Of a DNA stretch of 64,000 bases, positions 21,082 to 32,074 are shown piece by piece. The position numbers and the translations under genes were made by a program. This stretch comes from Blepharisma japonicum (lineage: Eukaryota > Ciliophora > Heterotrichea > Heterotrichida > Blepharismidae). The DNA is taken from contig CATKHK010000012.1 in assembly GCA_949751835.1 (NCBI GenBank), positions 248,001-312,000 on the forward strand. Direction: 5' to 3'. Below the pieces are notes generated by a model. That model saw only the letters and a program-made list of their open reading frames with translations, had not been told where the DNA came from and did not search any database. The first letter of the stretch is position 1. The number at the start of each line of letters is the position of its first letter.

Positions 21082-21447
21082 TTAGATGCTAACTTTTGGT
21101 TTTTGTAATGAGTACAAAAATAATGATTCTTTGAGCTCATTTTTCATCATTTCTTTACCTAACCTTGCTTCTTTTGAATATTCGCAAAACTTGAATCTCC
21201 TTTTTTTAAAGGATTTTCTTTTGTGTCACTTTTTATGATACAGCATCTCAAGTTTATAGCATTTCGGCTTCAAAAATCCATATTTATGAAGTCTAAATTC
21301 AATTTCTATTTCTCTCGCAGTTTTAGAGTTCAGATCATCATAATCTCTGAACTGAATTAAATACATTAAGTGATCCTCGCAATCCTGGCAGCAACAAGAC
21401 TTTATAGTTTGATTTGTATAGCATCCAAATATTTTCTTTCTTCTCAT
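21082..21447 (-). CDS. small Cys-motif basic protein, copy B
   Basis: A 121-residue frame, ATG 21447 to TAA 21082-21084, read through TGA at 21226-21228. It starts MRRKKIFGCYTNQTIKSC followed by CCQDC, the motif shared with copy A at 19946-20356. After about residue 25 the two diverge strongly, though both are basic (KKWHKRKSFKKRRFKF here) with a YG(F/Y)(L/I)K segment in the middle. No family recognised. Copy B + U2 and copy A + U2-like are two head-to-tail units, so a segmental duplication is likely. The space 21448-21711 shows nothing. Confidence 0.65.
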
Positions 21448-21711
21448 ATTTAATTTTAATAGATGTGAATAATGCCTAGATAAATCTGTTTCTCTTTATG
21501 AAATGGAAGTTTCATAAATAATTATATAATCTGAAATAAAGTGTAGAATGAGAGTATTTCTTAAGAAAAATCTAATAAATATTCTGCAAGCGAAATAAAC
21601 TAGATTCCCTTTGGAAAAATATATATTGATTATTTAACTCTATGAATTACAATCTGCAGTTTCACAAAATAACATGATATATTGAATTCTCTTTAAATAA
21701 ATATTATGTTT

Positions 21712-23307
21712 TTAAATATCTTTAACTTCACTCTCTAATTTATTCAATTTCTCAATCAGCTCTTCCCATTCTTGCTTTATCTTCGAAGCAGCCACTATTT
21801 CATGATTTGCATATTCTTCAAAATTCCTACAGCTTTTTATTGTCACATTTCTCAAAAATCACATCGTTTCATTTTGTAATCTATAATTAAAAAACCCGTA
21901 CATAGTTTTTGTTTTTTCGACACTTTTCGTTTCTTTGCTAAGCATTTTAGAAAAAGCTAAATCTTTATTATTCTTCAATTTTTCGACATCAATATATACT
22001 TCTTGTGAGCTGTCCCACCATTTCATAATGTCTCCTTGCTCCCAAAGCTTTTCCTTTTTATCTTGTAGTTTTTTATCTTTTGGAATATATTTAGCTAATC
22101 AGTTATCTCTTTCTTTAATCATATTTTTTAATGGGAGAATTTCACAGTAAGAGTATTTAAAAAAAGTATTGAAATGATCTTTTATTGATTTTATGCGCTC
22201 CGAATCGACTTTTTGTCAAGATTCAAGTGTATGAATTACTGAATCATAAACTTCACATTGAAATTTATTTTTCGGCAATGTCTCTTGAATATTCGCTAAT
22301 TCTTTAATATAATGTGACAATTTTTCAACTGTAGATACAACTTCACCTAGTTGATTTTCAAGCTGCTCTGACACTTTTTTAATGCTTTTTTGTATCAATT
22401 CTGCATTATGAATATACTCAGACAAGTGCTTACAAAATTCGTTATTTGTTGAGGCGTCACAACTCACATTGCTACCTGTTGTGTACATCAGTTTGACTTT
22501 TTCTGGAGTCTTAAGCTTTTTAATTTGCTTTTTAAATAATTTATATTTTTCTTTATCATCTTCTTTCAAAAATCCTTGCACAATTGGTGATCGCTGTAAA
22601 AGAGGATGAGCAATAACGTCATTAATAAATCTTTGAAGGAATGTTATGATTTTATATAAAGAATCTTCTTTATTTTTTCCAATATTTTTGGGTAAAGGTG
22701 GAGGGACATAAGAGCCTGGAAATGATGAAGAAAGTCTTCTTATGAGTCATCCAAAGTCCTCGATTTTTCGTTGAACAACCCATTCAAATGGCAGAGTTGA
22801 CAAGGTAAATGATTTGGAATCGGCTTGTGAGCTGCTTTAAAATTACTTTGAAATTGAGATTTGTATATCTTGGAGTGATAGTTCATTTTCTGGAAGATTT
22901 TGAGCTGAAACTGTATAAATTTCAGAAAATAGATCAAGCTTGCGAGGTGATGAATCTGCTGAGCTATAATCATCTATACTATTGCTTTGCTCTGATTGTT
23001 GAGGATTTTCTAATTTTGATGTATCTTCAATAGCTGGAGAACTATTTGTTTTGGGGCTTTCTAATCCTTTATTTAAGTATTCTTCTATAAGAGTTTGCAA
23101 TTTACTTGCATTTTCAATTGAGCTAATTTCTTTTTGCCTTAAAAAACTTGTAAAATCATCAATTGATATTTGCTTTTCTATTATTTCTCTATTCAAAATA
23201 TCTTCTTTAGCTTTATTTTCTATATTTCCTGAAAATAATATTATAGCTAGAGCTTCATTTGACTGGCATAAGTAATCTTGAGATGTTTTGTTTTGATTCC
23301 TCTCCAT
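21712..23307 (-). CDS. SNX-BAR sorting nexin (Vps5/SNX1-like), paralogue 1
   Basis: Exons 23307-22847 and 22831-21712 around a 15-nt intron (gtaattttaaagcag); 526 residues. The first about 150 residues are acidic and poorly conserved. The PX domain follows the intron: WVVQRKIEDFGWLIRRL..., then PGSYVPPPLPKN with Pro-rich loop, then FLQRFINDVIAHPLL. About 280 residues of BAR-like coiled coil follow, with LWEQGDIMKWW and NFEEYANHE. PX domains bind endosomal PI3P and BAR domains sense curvature, as in retromer-associated SNX1/2/Vps5. Several Trp are TGA. It is the shortest of three tandem paralogues (others 23386-25269 and 26984-28804). Confidence 0.88.
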
Positions 23308-23385
23308 TTATATCCTTATATTAAGTTTCTATAAAAATATTTATTTTTAACGAAAATTATTTATTGTTTAAATTATAGATTTTTG

Positions 23386-25269
23386 CTAATTATTATTTAG
23401 TTCCGCTTCCAAATTCTGCAATTTTTCAGCAAGCTCTTTCCACCCATTATTCTCTCTTGCGCCAAGGCTTGCTTCCTGATCAGCAAATTCTTTGAAATTT
23501 TTGCAATTTCTGATGGTTGAATTTTGGAAAAATCTCAAAGATTCTTCTTGGAGTTTGTAATTAAAATATCCATAAAGGTTTCTAATTGTCTCCAACTGCT
23601 GAGTTTCCTTTTGAAGCATTTTAGAAAACGCTAACTCTTTATCATTTTTTAGCTTTTCAATATCCATATATGCCTCTTCTGAGCTATTCCACCATTTCAA
23701 AGCGTCTCCTTGCTCCCATAACTTTTCTTTTCTTCCCATAACTTTTTTTTCATTTTTCACGAATTCTATATTCCAATTCTCTCTTTCTTTAATTAAATCT
23801 TTAAGTTGAGCAACTTCATTATATGAGTACTTAAAAAAGGTGTTTATATGCTCTTTTACTGATTTTACACGCTCTAAGTCAGTATTTTTGTTAGATTCAA
23901 ACGTTTGACTTAGAGAAATGTATATTTCTTGCTGAATTTTATTTTGTGGGAAAACTTCTTGAATCTTAGCTAATTCTTGGAAAGAATAAGCCAATTTTTC
24001 CATGGTAGCCACAGTGTTTTTAAGCTGTTCTTCAAATTGATCAGATAGTCTTTTGATGTTTTTTTGAATAGTTTGGGCGCGCTGAACATAATCACTAAGA
24101 TTTTTACTAAAATCATTATTGGTTGATATATCACAATAGGAAATATTATCAACAGAAAACATTAATTCAACATTTTCAGGCGTTTTAAGCTTTTTAGATT
24201 GCCTTTTGAAAAGCTTGTATTTGTCTTTATTGTCTTCTTTTAAGAATCCTAGTACAATTGGGGAACGCTTAAGAAGTGGATGGGATATGATGTCATTCAT
24301 AAATCTTTGTAAAAAGGCTTTAAATTTATATAGAGCATCTTCTTTGCTTTTTCCAACATTTGTAGGGAGCGGTGGAGGGATATAAACTCCAGGATAAGCT
24401 ATTGTGAGGATATTTTGAAACCATGTGAAATCTTCTATTTTACGTTGAACTGTCCAATTCAAAGGAGAAGTTATTAGTGTATAAACCTTTGGATCGGAAT
24501 TAGGGCTAATTGAAAATTACTTAGATACAGTTACAACTGCAGTTTGAGAAGATAGCTCATTTGATGGTAGATTTAGAGCAGGAATTTTATAGATTCCAGG
24601 TGAAAGAGGTTCCTGTGAGTTTTGAGTTACTATTCCAGGGTTAATAGTTGCAGAGCGCTTTAGATCTTTTTCAATAGTTGAATTTGGCCTGTTTTCCTTA
24701 TAAGTTTTAGATGGTTCTCGTGTAAATGATGAATCAATTGTTGTATCATAAACATTACGAATGTCCTCAGAAGAAATATGCTTTTCTGGCTCATTTTTGT
24801 TTTCATCTTCGAAAGATGAAGAAACAGTCTTAAATTCTTCATAACTGGGCTCTTCATTTGAAACCTCATTAAATGACTTCGTAGTGTTTTCATTTTCTTT
24901 TGGACTTTCTTCTAATTGATCAATTTTTATGTCTTCTAAATTCCCTCCAAGCATCATATAAGTTTTCATTCTTGATCTTGTCTGGGCATCGTTAGGTTTT
25001 TTTTCTCCACAATCATTTGACTCTGTTTTAAACTCTTTTATATAATTTTGCAACTGGCTTACATCTTCAATTCTCTTTATTTCAGCTTTATCTAAATATT
25101 TTGTGAACTCTTCAACTTGCAATTGATCTTGAAATTCTTTAGAAAAAATTTCTTGCTTTAATTGATAATCTATATTTTCAAAACCCAGAATTCCACTAAA
25201 AAATTCATTAAATCTGTCGAGTATTGTGAATTCAGCTTGCTTACTTGGCGAGTTTAATTTATCCTCCAT
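23386..25269 (-). CDS. SNX-BAR sorting nexin, paralogue 2
   Basis: Exons 25269-24521 and 24505-23386 with intron gtaattttcaattag at the same codon and phase as in paralogues 1 and 3; 622 residues. The N-terminal 245 residues are acidic and Ser-rich. PX core: WTVQRKIEDFTWFQNILTIA, PGVYIPPPLP, FLQRFMNDIISHPLLKRSP. The BAR region has KLWEQGDALKWWNSSEEAYM and NCKNFKEFADQE. The second exon has exactly the same length (1120 nt) as in paralogue 1, a sign of close duplication. A Vps5/SNX1-type role at endosomes is inferred. Confidence 0.9.
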
Positions 25270-25371
25270 TTCAATTAATACAAAATAAACTTGACATTCT
25301 AGATTTTCATGTATAGATTATTCATAAATATTTATTAAAAATTAGCTTTTAGAAACCGAGTTTATAGATAT

Positions 25372-26238
25372 TTAAATGCCAAAAAATAGCTCTAGACTGA
25401 TGTCTTCATTTAGCTCTCTGAAGATTCCTAATGGATCATCTTCCTTAATGTTATTAGGGTCTGAATCCACATCTTCTGCAATTTTTGGCTCTGCAATTGC
25501 TTTTGTAATTTTAGGAAATGTTGAAATGTCTGTAGTACTTTCCATCACAAGCCATGGCTCGACACCAAGATTATCAAGCATAATTTTTTGTACATAAAAC
25601 TTCAACAATTTCCAACTTTCTAAGCACTCATAAGTATGATGAGGAGCTCTGCAGCACTTGATTTTGAATTTTTTACACAAAACACTCGGCTCGAATTCTG
25701 CGAAAATGTACTCTGTGTAGTAAAAATAGGACTCTCTTACTTCTTTTGGAGAAAAATACCTTTTACAAAACTTTTCATTGAAGCTTTTAGGGATTCCATT
25801 TTCATTACCATTTCGCTTTGTTTTCCCATCAGTTTTTGGCCCTGCTTCGGTCTTGCTTTCTTCTATCAATATGTTTTTGTTAGCGTTAAAACAGTTAGTT
25901 AGTTTGCTCCAAAAGGACTCAGCTATAGTTGAGTATGCGTTTATAGTGCGCTTGGGGATTACGCCTTTTTCAATTTGACGGTTAGCTCTTTTATGGCCAC
26001 GAATCATCTTGCATCTTAAATATTCTTTCTTAGGAGGATAAGGATTAGAAACACTTTGGAACCTCCCTAAGATTTTTGTGTCAACTATTTGTTTGCGGCC
26101 AGTCGATTTAACTTCTGTGCACGTTTCTTCAGTTTCGCGAACCTGGATTGGTGCTGGGGTTGGGAAATCGAGAAAGTCGTAGAAATCGACCTCTGCTCCA
26201 AGTGAAAGGTTATCAGCTTTGTTAGTGGACTTTTGCAT
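25372..26238 (-). CDS. unrecognised protein, RCK-RGHK-ANRQIE family, member 1
   Basis: A 288-residue, intron-free protein without TM segments. Its paralogue is at 41470-42354. Conserved blocks between the two: PKKEYLRCK(M/L)IRGHK, (R/K)ANRQIEKxxIP, then EVRES(Y/F)xYYxEYxFxxFEP and LCxKFxxxCCxxxxHxxxC. The last block has the C-CC-H-C spacing of a possible metal site. The basic RCKxIRGHKxANRQI core would suit nucleic-acid binding. The N-terminus of both is Ser/Asp-rich with a hydrophobic DFxDF-like stretch, as in acidic activators. I do not recognise the family; function unknown. It sits between two SNX-BAR paralogues without sharing their theme. Confidence 0.75.
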   Translation of the reverse strand: MQKSTNKADNLSLGAEVDFYDFLDFPTPAPIQVRETEETCTEVKSTGRKQIVDTKILGRFQSVSNPYPPKKEYLRCKMIRGHKRANRQIEKGVIPKRTINAYSTIAESFWSKLTNCFNANKNILIEESKTEAGPKTDGKTKRNGNENGIPKSFNEKFCKRYFSPKEVRESYFYYTEYIFAEFEPSVLCKKFKIKCCRAPHHTYECLESWKLLKFYVQKIMLDNLGVEPWLVMESTTDISTFPKITKAIAEPKIAEDVDSDPNNIKEDDPLGIFRELNEDISLELFFGI

Positions 26239-26634
26239 GTAATATTTATAATTAAGCCAATATTTAAATAAACAAAGATTTTAAAAATTAATTTAGTCCA
26301 TAAGTTGCGGCATAGCATATAAATAGTTGGAAAGAGATTTATAAAGGTATAAAGCATATGTCGGATATATATTATAATCCAACAAAAATAGGGCAGAAAT
26401 GGAATCAAAGGGACAAAAAAATGGGTTTTCATTGATTTAAGGAGGCCGTAGTAATATTAAAAATTATAGCACTATAAAGCATTATTTATGAGTTAAAATT
26501 TCTTGATAAAATTCGAATTTTTAATTTAAATTAAAATAAGTTAGAGATGCTTCAATAATTGCATTTTAGCGAGTAAAAAATTAATAAAGATAAGATAAGT
26601 ACTTAATTTATTTTCTCTATTCTAATTCTTGCAA
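26239..26634. other. spacer between lineage-specific gene and RRM gene
   Basis: AT-rich. It contains one 39-codon plus-strand ORF from ATG 26358 (MSDIYYNPTKIGQKWNQRDK) that may be chance. Confidence 0.35.
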
Positions 26635-26913
26635 TTATCCAGTAACTAAACTTATTTTGATTTCACGCCCTTCTATGCTTGGATATCTTATTTTTAAAGC
26701 ATTTTGAACACCTCTTGAATCAGCAAAATCAACATAAGCAAACCCAGCTTTTTCGCCTCTAGGATTATAAGCCATTCTCACTTTTTTTACTTTTCCGTAC
26801 TTTGAGAAGTATTTTCTTATAGATGCTGGAGTCGCTATAGTAGCAAGCCCTCCAACATAAACTGTGCAGCAATTTTGAGAATTTCCTGATTGGTTTGTGC
26901 TTAAATTCATCAA
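26635..26913 (-). CDS. small RRM RNA-binding protein
   Basis: A 92-residue protein that is essentially one RRM. RNP2 is VYVGGL and RNP1 is KAGFAYVDF, with the helix/sheet spacing between them (ASIRKYFSKYGKVKKVRMAY) of a canonical RRM; the end is a short VTG tail. The aromatic residues that stack on RNA (Tyr in RNP2, Phe/Tyr in RNP1) are present. Single-RRM proteins of this size act in splicing or mRNA fate; no finer assignment is possible. It stands 70 nt upstream of the SNX-BAR paralogue 3 stop. Confidence 0.9.
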   Translation of the reverse strand: MMNLSTNQSGNSQNCCTVYVGGLATIATPASIRKYFSKYGKVKKVRMAYNPRGEKAGFAYVDFADSRGVQNALKIRYPSIEGREIKISLVTG

Positions 26914-26983
26914 AAAATAATTGAAAAGAATCCCCCATATTAATAATCGACTTTTAATTCAATGCTAATTAAGATTTTAGTAA

Positions 26984-28804
26984 CTAATTAGCTAGCACCT
27001 CCAATTTGAACTTTTCTAGCTTCTCCCCAAACTCTGTCCACCCCTCCTTCAGCCTATCTGCTATATTCCACTCATGATCTGAAAATTCTTTGAAATTTTC
27101 ACAATTTCTGATAGTCACATACTTCAATTGCCTAAAGGTTTCATCTTGCAGCTTATAATTATAAAATCCATAAATGTTTTTCAGATCTTCTAAAATCTTC
27201 GTTTCTTTTTGCATCATCTTTGAGTATGCGTACTCTTTATCATTTTTTAGCTTGTCGATGTCCATATAGACTTCTTCTGAGCTTTCCCATCATTTATAAG
27301 GATCTCCTTGTTCCCATAGTCTTCCTTTTTTGTCCATTAGTTTTCTTTCATATTTTGAGTAGTCTTGATAAGAATTTTCTCTTATTTTTATTAAATTGGT
27401 TAACTGGATGGATTCATTGTAAGAATACTCAAAAAGTTTGCAAAGGCGATCTTTCACTGTTTTTATTCTTTCATTATCGACTTTTTCTCAGATTTCTAAA
27501 GCGCTGCTTAAGGAAGAGTATAAATCTGACTGATATTTGTTGTTAGGAAGAATTTCTTGCATTTTTCCAAGCTGTTTTATATTATATGCAAGTCTGTTTA
27601 GAGTTGACATGGTGGCTCTTAATTGTATTTCGAACTGATTAGACAGTTTAATAATAGCTTTTTGGACATGCTGAGTATTTTTGATATAATCAGTTAGGCA
27701 TTTCGAGAAATTTGAATTAAGCGAACTGTCACAATTTGAAGTCGGGTTTATTGAAAACATTGCCTCCACATTTTTTGGTGACTTTAGACGTTTTGATTGT
27801 TTCTGGAAAAGCGTAAAGCCCTCTTTAGTATTCTCTTTCAGAAAGCCAAGGAGATATGGAGATCTTCTAAGTAGCGGATGAGAAATGACATCATTTATAA
27901 ATCTTTGTAAATAAAAGATCGCATCTTCTTTATTTTTTTTATTAACTTTAGGAATTGGTGGAGGAATATAAACGCCTATATAGGAGGTAGTCAACATATC
28001 GCGAAACCATGAAAAATCGCTTAGTTTTCGTTGGACGACCCATCCAAATGGAACTGTTGTCAAAGTGCATAATTTTATATCAAGAGTAGGACTACATATA
28101 AATTACTTTGAGACTTGGACTTCAGATAGCTCATTTGATAGCTCATTAGCTGGTAGTTCAATAGAAGGGACTTGATAAATTTCAGAAAATAATGAAATCT
28201 CTTCAGTTAGGCCATCTACATGAAAAGAAATATCACATTCTTTGGTAAAGAGAGCTGGATCGTCAGAGGATGAATAAGTGGCAGTATGGGATCTTTTTTG
28301 AGGAATTAATGAGGATTTTTGAGCTTTTTCTTCATCTGAAGAAGAGGATGATTTTTGGTCTTCAACGAGTGATGTTCAATAGCGTGCCGTCTCATTGGTT
28401 TCGATACTTCTATCAGTTAATCCTTCACTGATTTCTATGTCAGAGCCCATTTCTTCAACTTTTATAGGAGATCTTGGCTTATTCCCGGCTTTGTGAGCAT
28501 CTTCTACAGAATAGTCAATTGTTTCTCTTTCAGTTTCAATGCGCTTTTTATAACCTTGAATAATAATTTCCAACTCTTCTTTGCTTTCAATTCGATTTGT
28601 TTGATTATCAATTAAAAATCTCACAAAGTTTTTAATTTCTTCCTCGCCAAATTCTCTTCTTAGAATTTCTGATTTTTCTGTCTCATTTTCTCCTAAAATA
28701 TTTTTTAAATATTCCTCGGTACCTTTATCGCTTTCCCACGGATTTCCTTCATAAATTTCTTGATTTTTCGCTAAAACATCTTCTTTGATATTCTTCACCT
28801 CCAT
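26984..28804 (-). CDS. SNX-BAR sorting nexin, paralogue 3
   Basis: Exons 28804-28107 and 28091-26984, intron gtaatttatatgtag at the same phase-2 position as the other two; 601 residues. The N-terminal 235 residues are acidic (KNQEIYEGNPWESDKGTEEY...SSSSSDEEK). PX core: WVVQRKLSDFSWFRDMLTTS, GVYIPPPIPK, YLQRFINDVISHPLLRRSP. BAR region: LWEQGDPYKWWESSEEVYMD and NCENFKEFSDHEW. Trp at several conserved places is TGA (27488-27490, 28376-28378). Its start is only 29 nt from the divergent start of the coiled-coil gene at 28834, implying a shared, tiny bidirectional promoter. Confidence 0.9.
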
Positions 28805-28833
28805 ACTAACTATAATTTATTATTGATTGTTAA

Positions 28834-29757
28834 ATGTCTACACAGAACCAGACTCCAATGGCCCGGTTTCTTCAAACTGAAAATATTCGAGTTAGTTTAC
28901 AGTCTAAAACTTCTAACAAAACTTTACATAGAAAAATTCAAACATCTTCAGAAATTCAAATACAGAATCTAATGCAAGAACGAAAAAAATTAGGTTTGAA
29001 AGTAAAAGCATTAGAAAATCGAATTAAATTTTTAGAAACAGAAAGACTAAAATCTGCCCGATTAGCTGATTTAGCCAAAACCTTAAACCAAAAAAGATTA
29101 GAAATTCGAAAGAAGTGTAAAGAAAGCTTAGACTTAACTGAACAAAGCAAAAAGCTTAAAGCAAAAGAGCTTGAAGATAAGAAAAAAAATATTTCACTTC
29201 AAAGGAAAAAAAGAGCAGAAAGTTTAAACCAAACAAAATCAAAACTTCTTGAAAATAAGCACCGAACGTCGTCAGCCTTAAAGCTGGAATCAAAAAATAT
29301 TGAGAATTTTATTAAAAGCCGGGAAGAAATGGAAAAAACTGTTGCCAAAGAGAGGGCAGAATCTATTATTCGAGCCGCAAGAAGGAGAAAAGAAAAACTT
29401 GAATTAAAACGAGAAGCAATAAAAATCTCTAACGAAATGAAGTTTATGGAAAGAATGGAGCTTGAAAGTAAAGCGAAAAAAAATGCCCAGAAAGAAATAA
29501 AAAAGCTTGAGATGGCTGAAGGAACAATAGCAGAAATGCTTAGCAAGACTTTAGAAAACCAAAAATCTGCTTTTAAAAAAATGATGGAGAGTTCCAAATC
29601 TTTGAATTCCTCATTTTCTTCTCAGAGTTCTATATCTCCTCATCCCAGTGGAATCTTTTATTCATCATCATTAGACTCAACTGAGCACTTTGATGATCTG
29701 AAAATGAAATATATAGAATATGTTCCATATAATTTAGTCGACATTACAAATTCCTAA
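28834..29757 (+). CDS. long coiled-coil protein, family unknown
   Basis: A 307-residue, intron-free protein of which residues about 45-250 are almost continuous K/E/R/L-rich coiled coil (ERKKLGLKVKALENRIKFLE; RRRKEKLELKREAIKISNEM). The C-terminal 60 residues are Ser-rich and end with an acidic/aromatic patch. The strong basic character suggests a cytoskeletal or basal-body component, but there is no motif to prove it. It shares a 29-nt divergent promoter with SNX-BAR paralogue 3 and is convergent, 5 nt apart, with the MBOAT gene. Confidence 0.75.
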   Translation: MSTQNQTPMARFLQTENIRVSLQSKTSNKTLHRKIQTSSEIQIQNLMQERKKLGLKVKALENRIKFLETERLKSARLADLAKTLNQKRLEIRKKCKESLDLTEQSKKLKAKELEDKKKNISLQRKKRAESLNQTKSKLLENKHRTSSALKLESKNIENFIKSREEMEKTVAKERAESIIRAARRRKEKLELKREAIKISNEMKFMERMELESKAKKNAQKEIKKLEMAEGTIAEMLSKTLENQKSAFKKMMESSKSLNSSFSSQSSISPHPSGIFYSSSLDSTEHFDDLKMKYIEYVPYNLVDITNS

Positions 29758-29762
29758 TAAAT

Positions 29763-31400
29763 TTAAAATCCTTTATTTTTTATTTCACACCTTGTTTCTT
29801 GATGCCTGACTATAAGCATAAAATGCGTTGCCATTGTGGCAGTTAAGATAACTTTTAATAACAAAATACTTCCAGATAATGTGAAAATTTCTTCCAAAAC
29901 AATGACTAATCCACGAACTCCAAAAGAGAATCCTACTAAATTAGCAGCCATCATCAAAATTATATAGATTCCTCCTCCAAATGCGCACAGCCAACTATAC
30001 TTTAGGGTTTTCCTGAAGTTCACAAATTTGCTTCTTTGGAAATAGCTCTTTACCAAAACTTCTGGCATTATGAACAAGCACATTCCCCAGCCCCATACTA
30101 ATAAATTTAAATTTAAATCATGCCAAAGAGCTACAAACCCAAAGACTACCCAAATGTTGAAGATTTTATATTTGCTTCCTCCAAGTGGTACAAATAAATA
30201 CCTAATCAGCCATTGATTAAATGCCCTATGCCACATTCTTCAAAAGCCTTCAAAGCAATAATTATTTGACATACATCTTCCCATATTCTCTGGGGTTTCT
30301 ATACCATCACAAAGTGCCCACATCCGGAAAAATCTCCAAATTAATGTAAATTTCAACCAAATTCATTTCAATATAACATAGCTTGCGATAACAAGTTCAA
30401 ATGGTGTAAATGACTCCCAAATCCACGTGTTTTTAGCATTTCCAGCTATGGCTGGAAAATACAAATTATGAATAAATAGCTCAAGAATTATAAATATCAC
30501 TACTATTCTCAGTCCATAAATAATTAATTTTTTTGTATCATAGCTTCTTTGTGAGCTTTGAACTTGAGATATCCAAGCATTATAGCACACAGTTGGTCCA
30601 GCAAAATACAGAGGCGGATAAAAGAAATAAGCAGCATATGCTAATAAAGAATAATGATTTGCATGTGCTCTCATTCGATATGTGAAGCATATATTTGTCT
30701 CATTGCATTCATTACAGTCAAGTTTGTGCTTATTTAAAGGCATATAATCTTCTTTAGACAGTGCCCAATGGTAATCAAGAACAAAACTCAGTGCTTTAAG
30801 CATGCACATTTTATTGACCCCAAATCAGTTCATTTCCACAGGTAAATCATCTAGAAACTTTAATGATGAAAAAAATCATGAGAACTGGAAGCCATGATAA
30901 TTCTCTGCCAAAATTAAATATGCAAAGTTAAAACCCCAAGCTAAAAGAGGAAAACCTCGCTTTCCTGCATAATAATAAGCTAAAAGATAATTAAATAAGA
31001 GTTCAAAAAGTAAAAATAAAAATCCTGGGCCATGCAAATATATGTTCATTCCAATCCCTATAAATAAATAGTAAATTAATTGATTTTTCAATTCAGGCTT
31101 TTGGCTTATAAGTAATTTACGTCCGGTTACAAATAAGGTTGCAAAAACTAAGAGAGCTGGAAGATTACTTAGAAATGTAGCAAGTTGGCCATCGTTTAAA
31201 TCTACGTAGCCACTGCTAGAAAATGAGCTTTTTTCTAAGCCATCAATGGCTGTGGAAGCTGCTACCCTTGAAGAGAGACTTCAAGCTTCAGAAAAAATAG
31301 TATAAATAATTCATGTGAGGAAAGTCACAGTGATCCAAATCTCTGCTTTGCGAAGAAAATTGACTGTCGGAGAATCTTTTGCAGCAGGACTGACAAGCAT
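29763..31400 (-). CDS. GUP1-like MBOAT acyltransferase
   Basis: A 545-residue multi-pass membrane protein from ATG 31400 to TAA 29763-29765, read through about eight TGA(Trp) codons. MBOAT hallmarks are present: an Asn/Trp-rich block [20 protein letters not shown] with VPLGG, and the active-site His in [17 protein letters not shown]. These blocks closely fit GUP1/HHAT-like proteins (Gup1: GPI-anchor remodelling O-acyltransferase in the ER; HHAT-L in animals). About ten hydrophobic segments are visible. The call GUP1-like rests on RxWxRxxNxWLxRYxYxPxGG; function in lipid-anchor remodelling is inferred. Confidence 0.87.
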
Positions 31401-32074
31401 TATTTATTATTAGATTTAATGGATGCTATTTATAATACTAAATGAAAGGGATGAGTAAGAGTTTTTATATGTTATAAGATCCTTAGAAGATGATGAAATT
31501 GAAAATAATTTTTTTGGCATTTAAATTTTAGGTGGAAAAATAATAAGAAGTGAAAGGAGAAAACTTTGGAAAATTTTAAAGGGATGCTTCTAGAAATTAT
31601 CATAAGGGATAAATATGGGCAAATAAAAAATCATAAATTTTATGAAAGAAGCAGTGTATTTGGAAAGCAGAATTCATTTTATTAATCATAAGCTGTCTTC
31701 AGGTTTAGAGCTTTTGTGAGATTTTGGCAGGTTTAGCTGCGAAACTTAGCATGAAAAAAGAGGAAATATTCAAGAACCCAAACAAAGCAACCAAAAATGC
31801 TTTTAAAGTTAAATCCGGCCTTAATACTTCTTTCTTTTTTATTTATTAATGTAATAAATTATAAAGGAAACATTCAACTTAAGCAAGAAATCAATCCTTG
31901 TGAACAATTTAATTTTCTCAACTATACTACAAACTTTGAAGCTGCTTTATTTAACCTTTGGTTTTTATTTTAAATATTTTTTTTCATTATATTTAACAAT
32001 TCCATAGATAGGTAGAATTTTAAATCATTCCTTTGCTTATTATTAAATTAAAATTTAATTAAAAGTATTTTTAA
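31401..32074. other. AT-rich spacer
   Basis: Divergent/upstream region of the MBOAT gene and downstream of the F-box gene. Apart from the small ORF at 31797-31973 nothing is seen. Confidence 0.4.
31797..31973 (+). CDS. possible 58-residue signal-peptide protein
   Basis: ATG to TAA, starting MLLKLNPALILLSFLFINVI, a good signal peptide or anchor, followed by about 35 polar residues with one Cys. It may be a small secreted protein or a chance ORF in AT-rich DNA; only expression data would tell. Confidence 0.25.
   Translation: MLLKLNPALILLSFLFINVINYKGNIQLKQEINPCEQFNFLNYTTNFEAALFNLWFLF

Noticed and set aside
26085-26432. 115-codon minus ORF with hydrophobic start
   Set aside because: Overlaps the start of the conserved 25372-26238 gene in another frame and looks like AT-rich chance.
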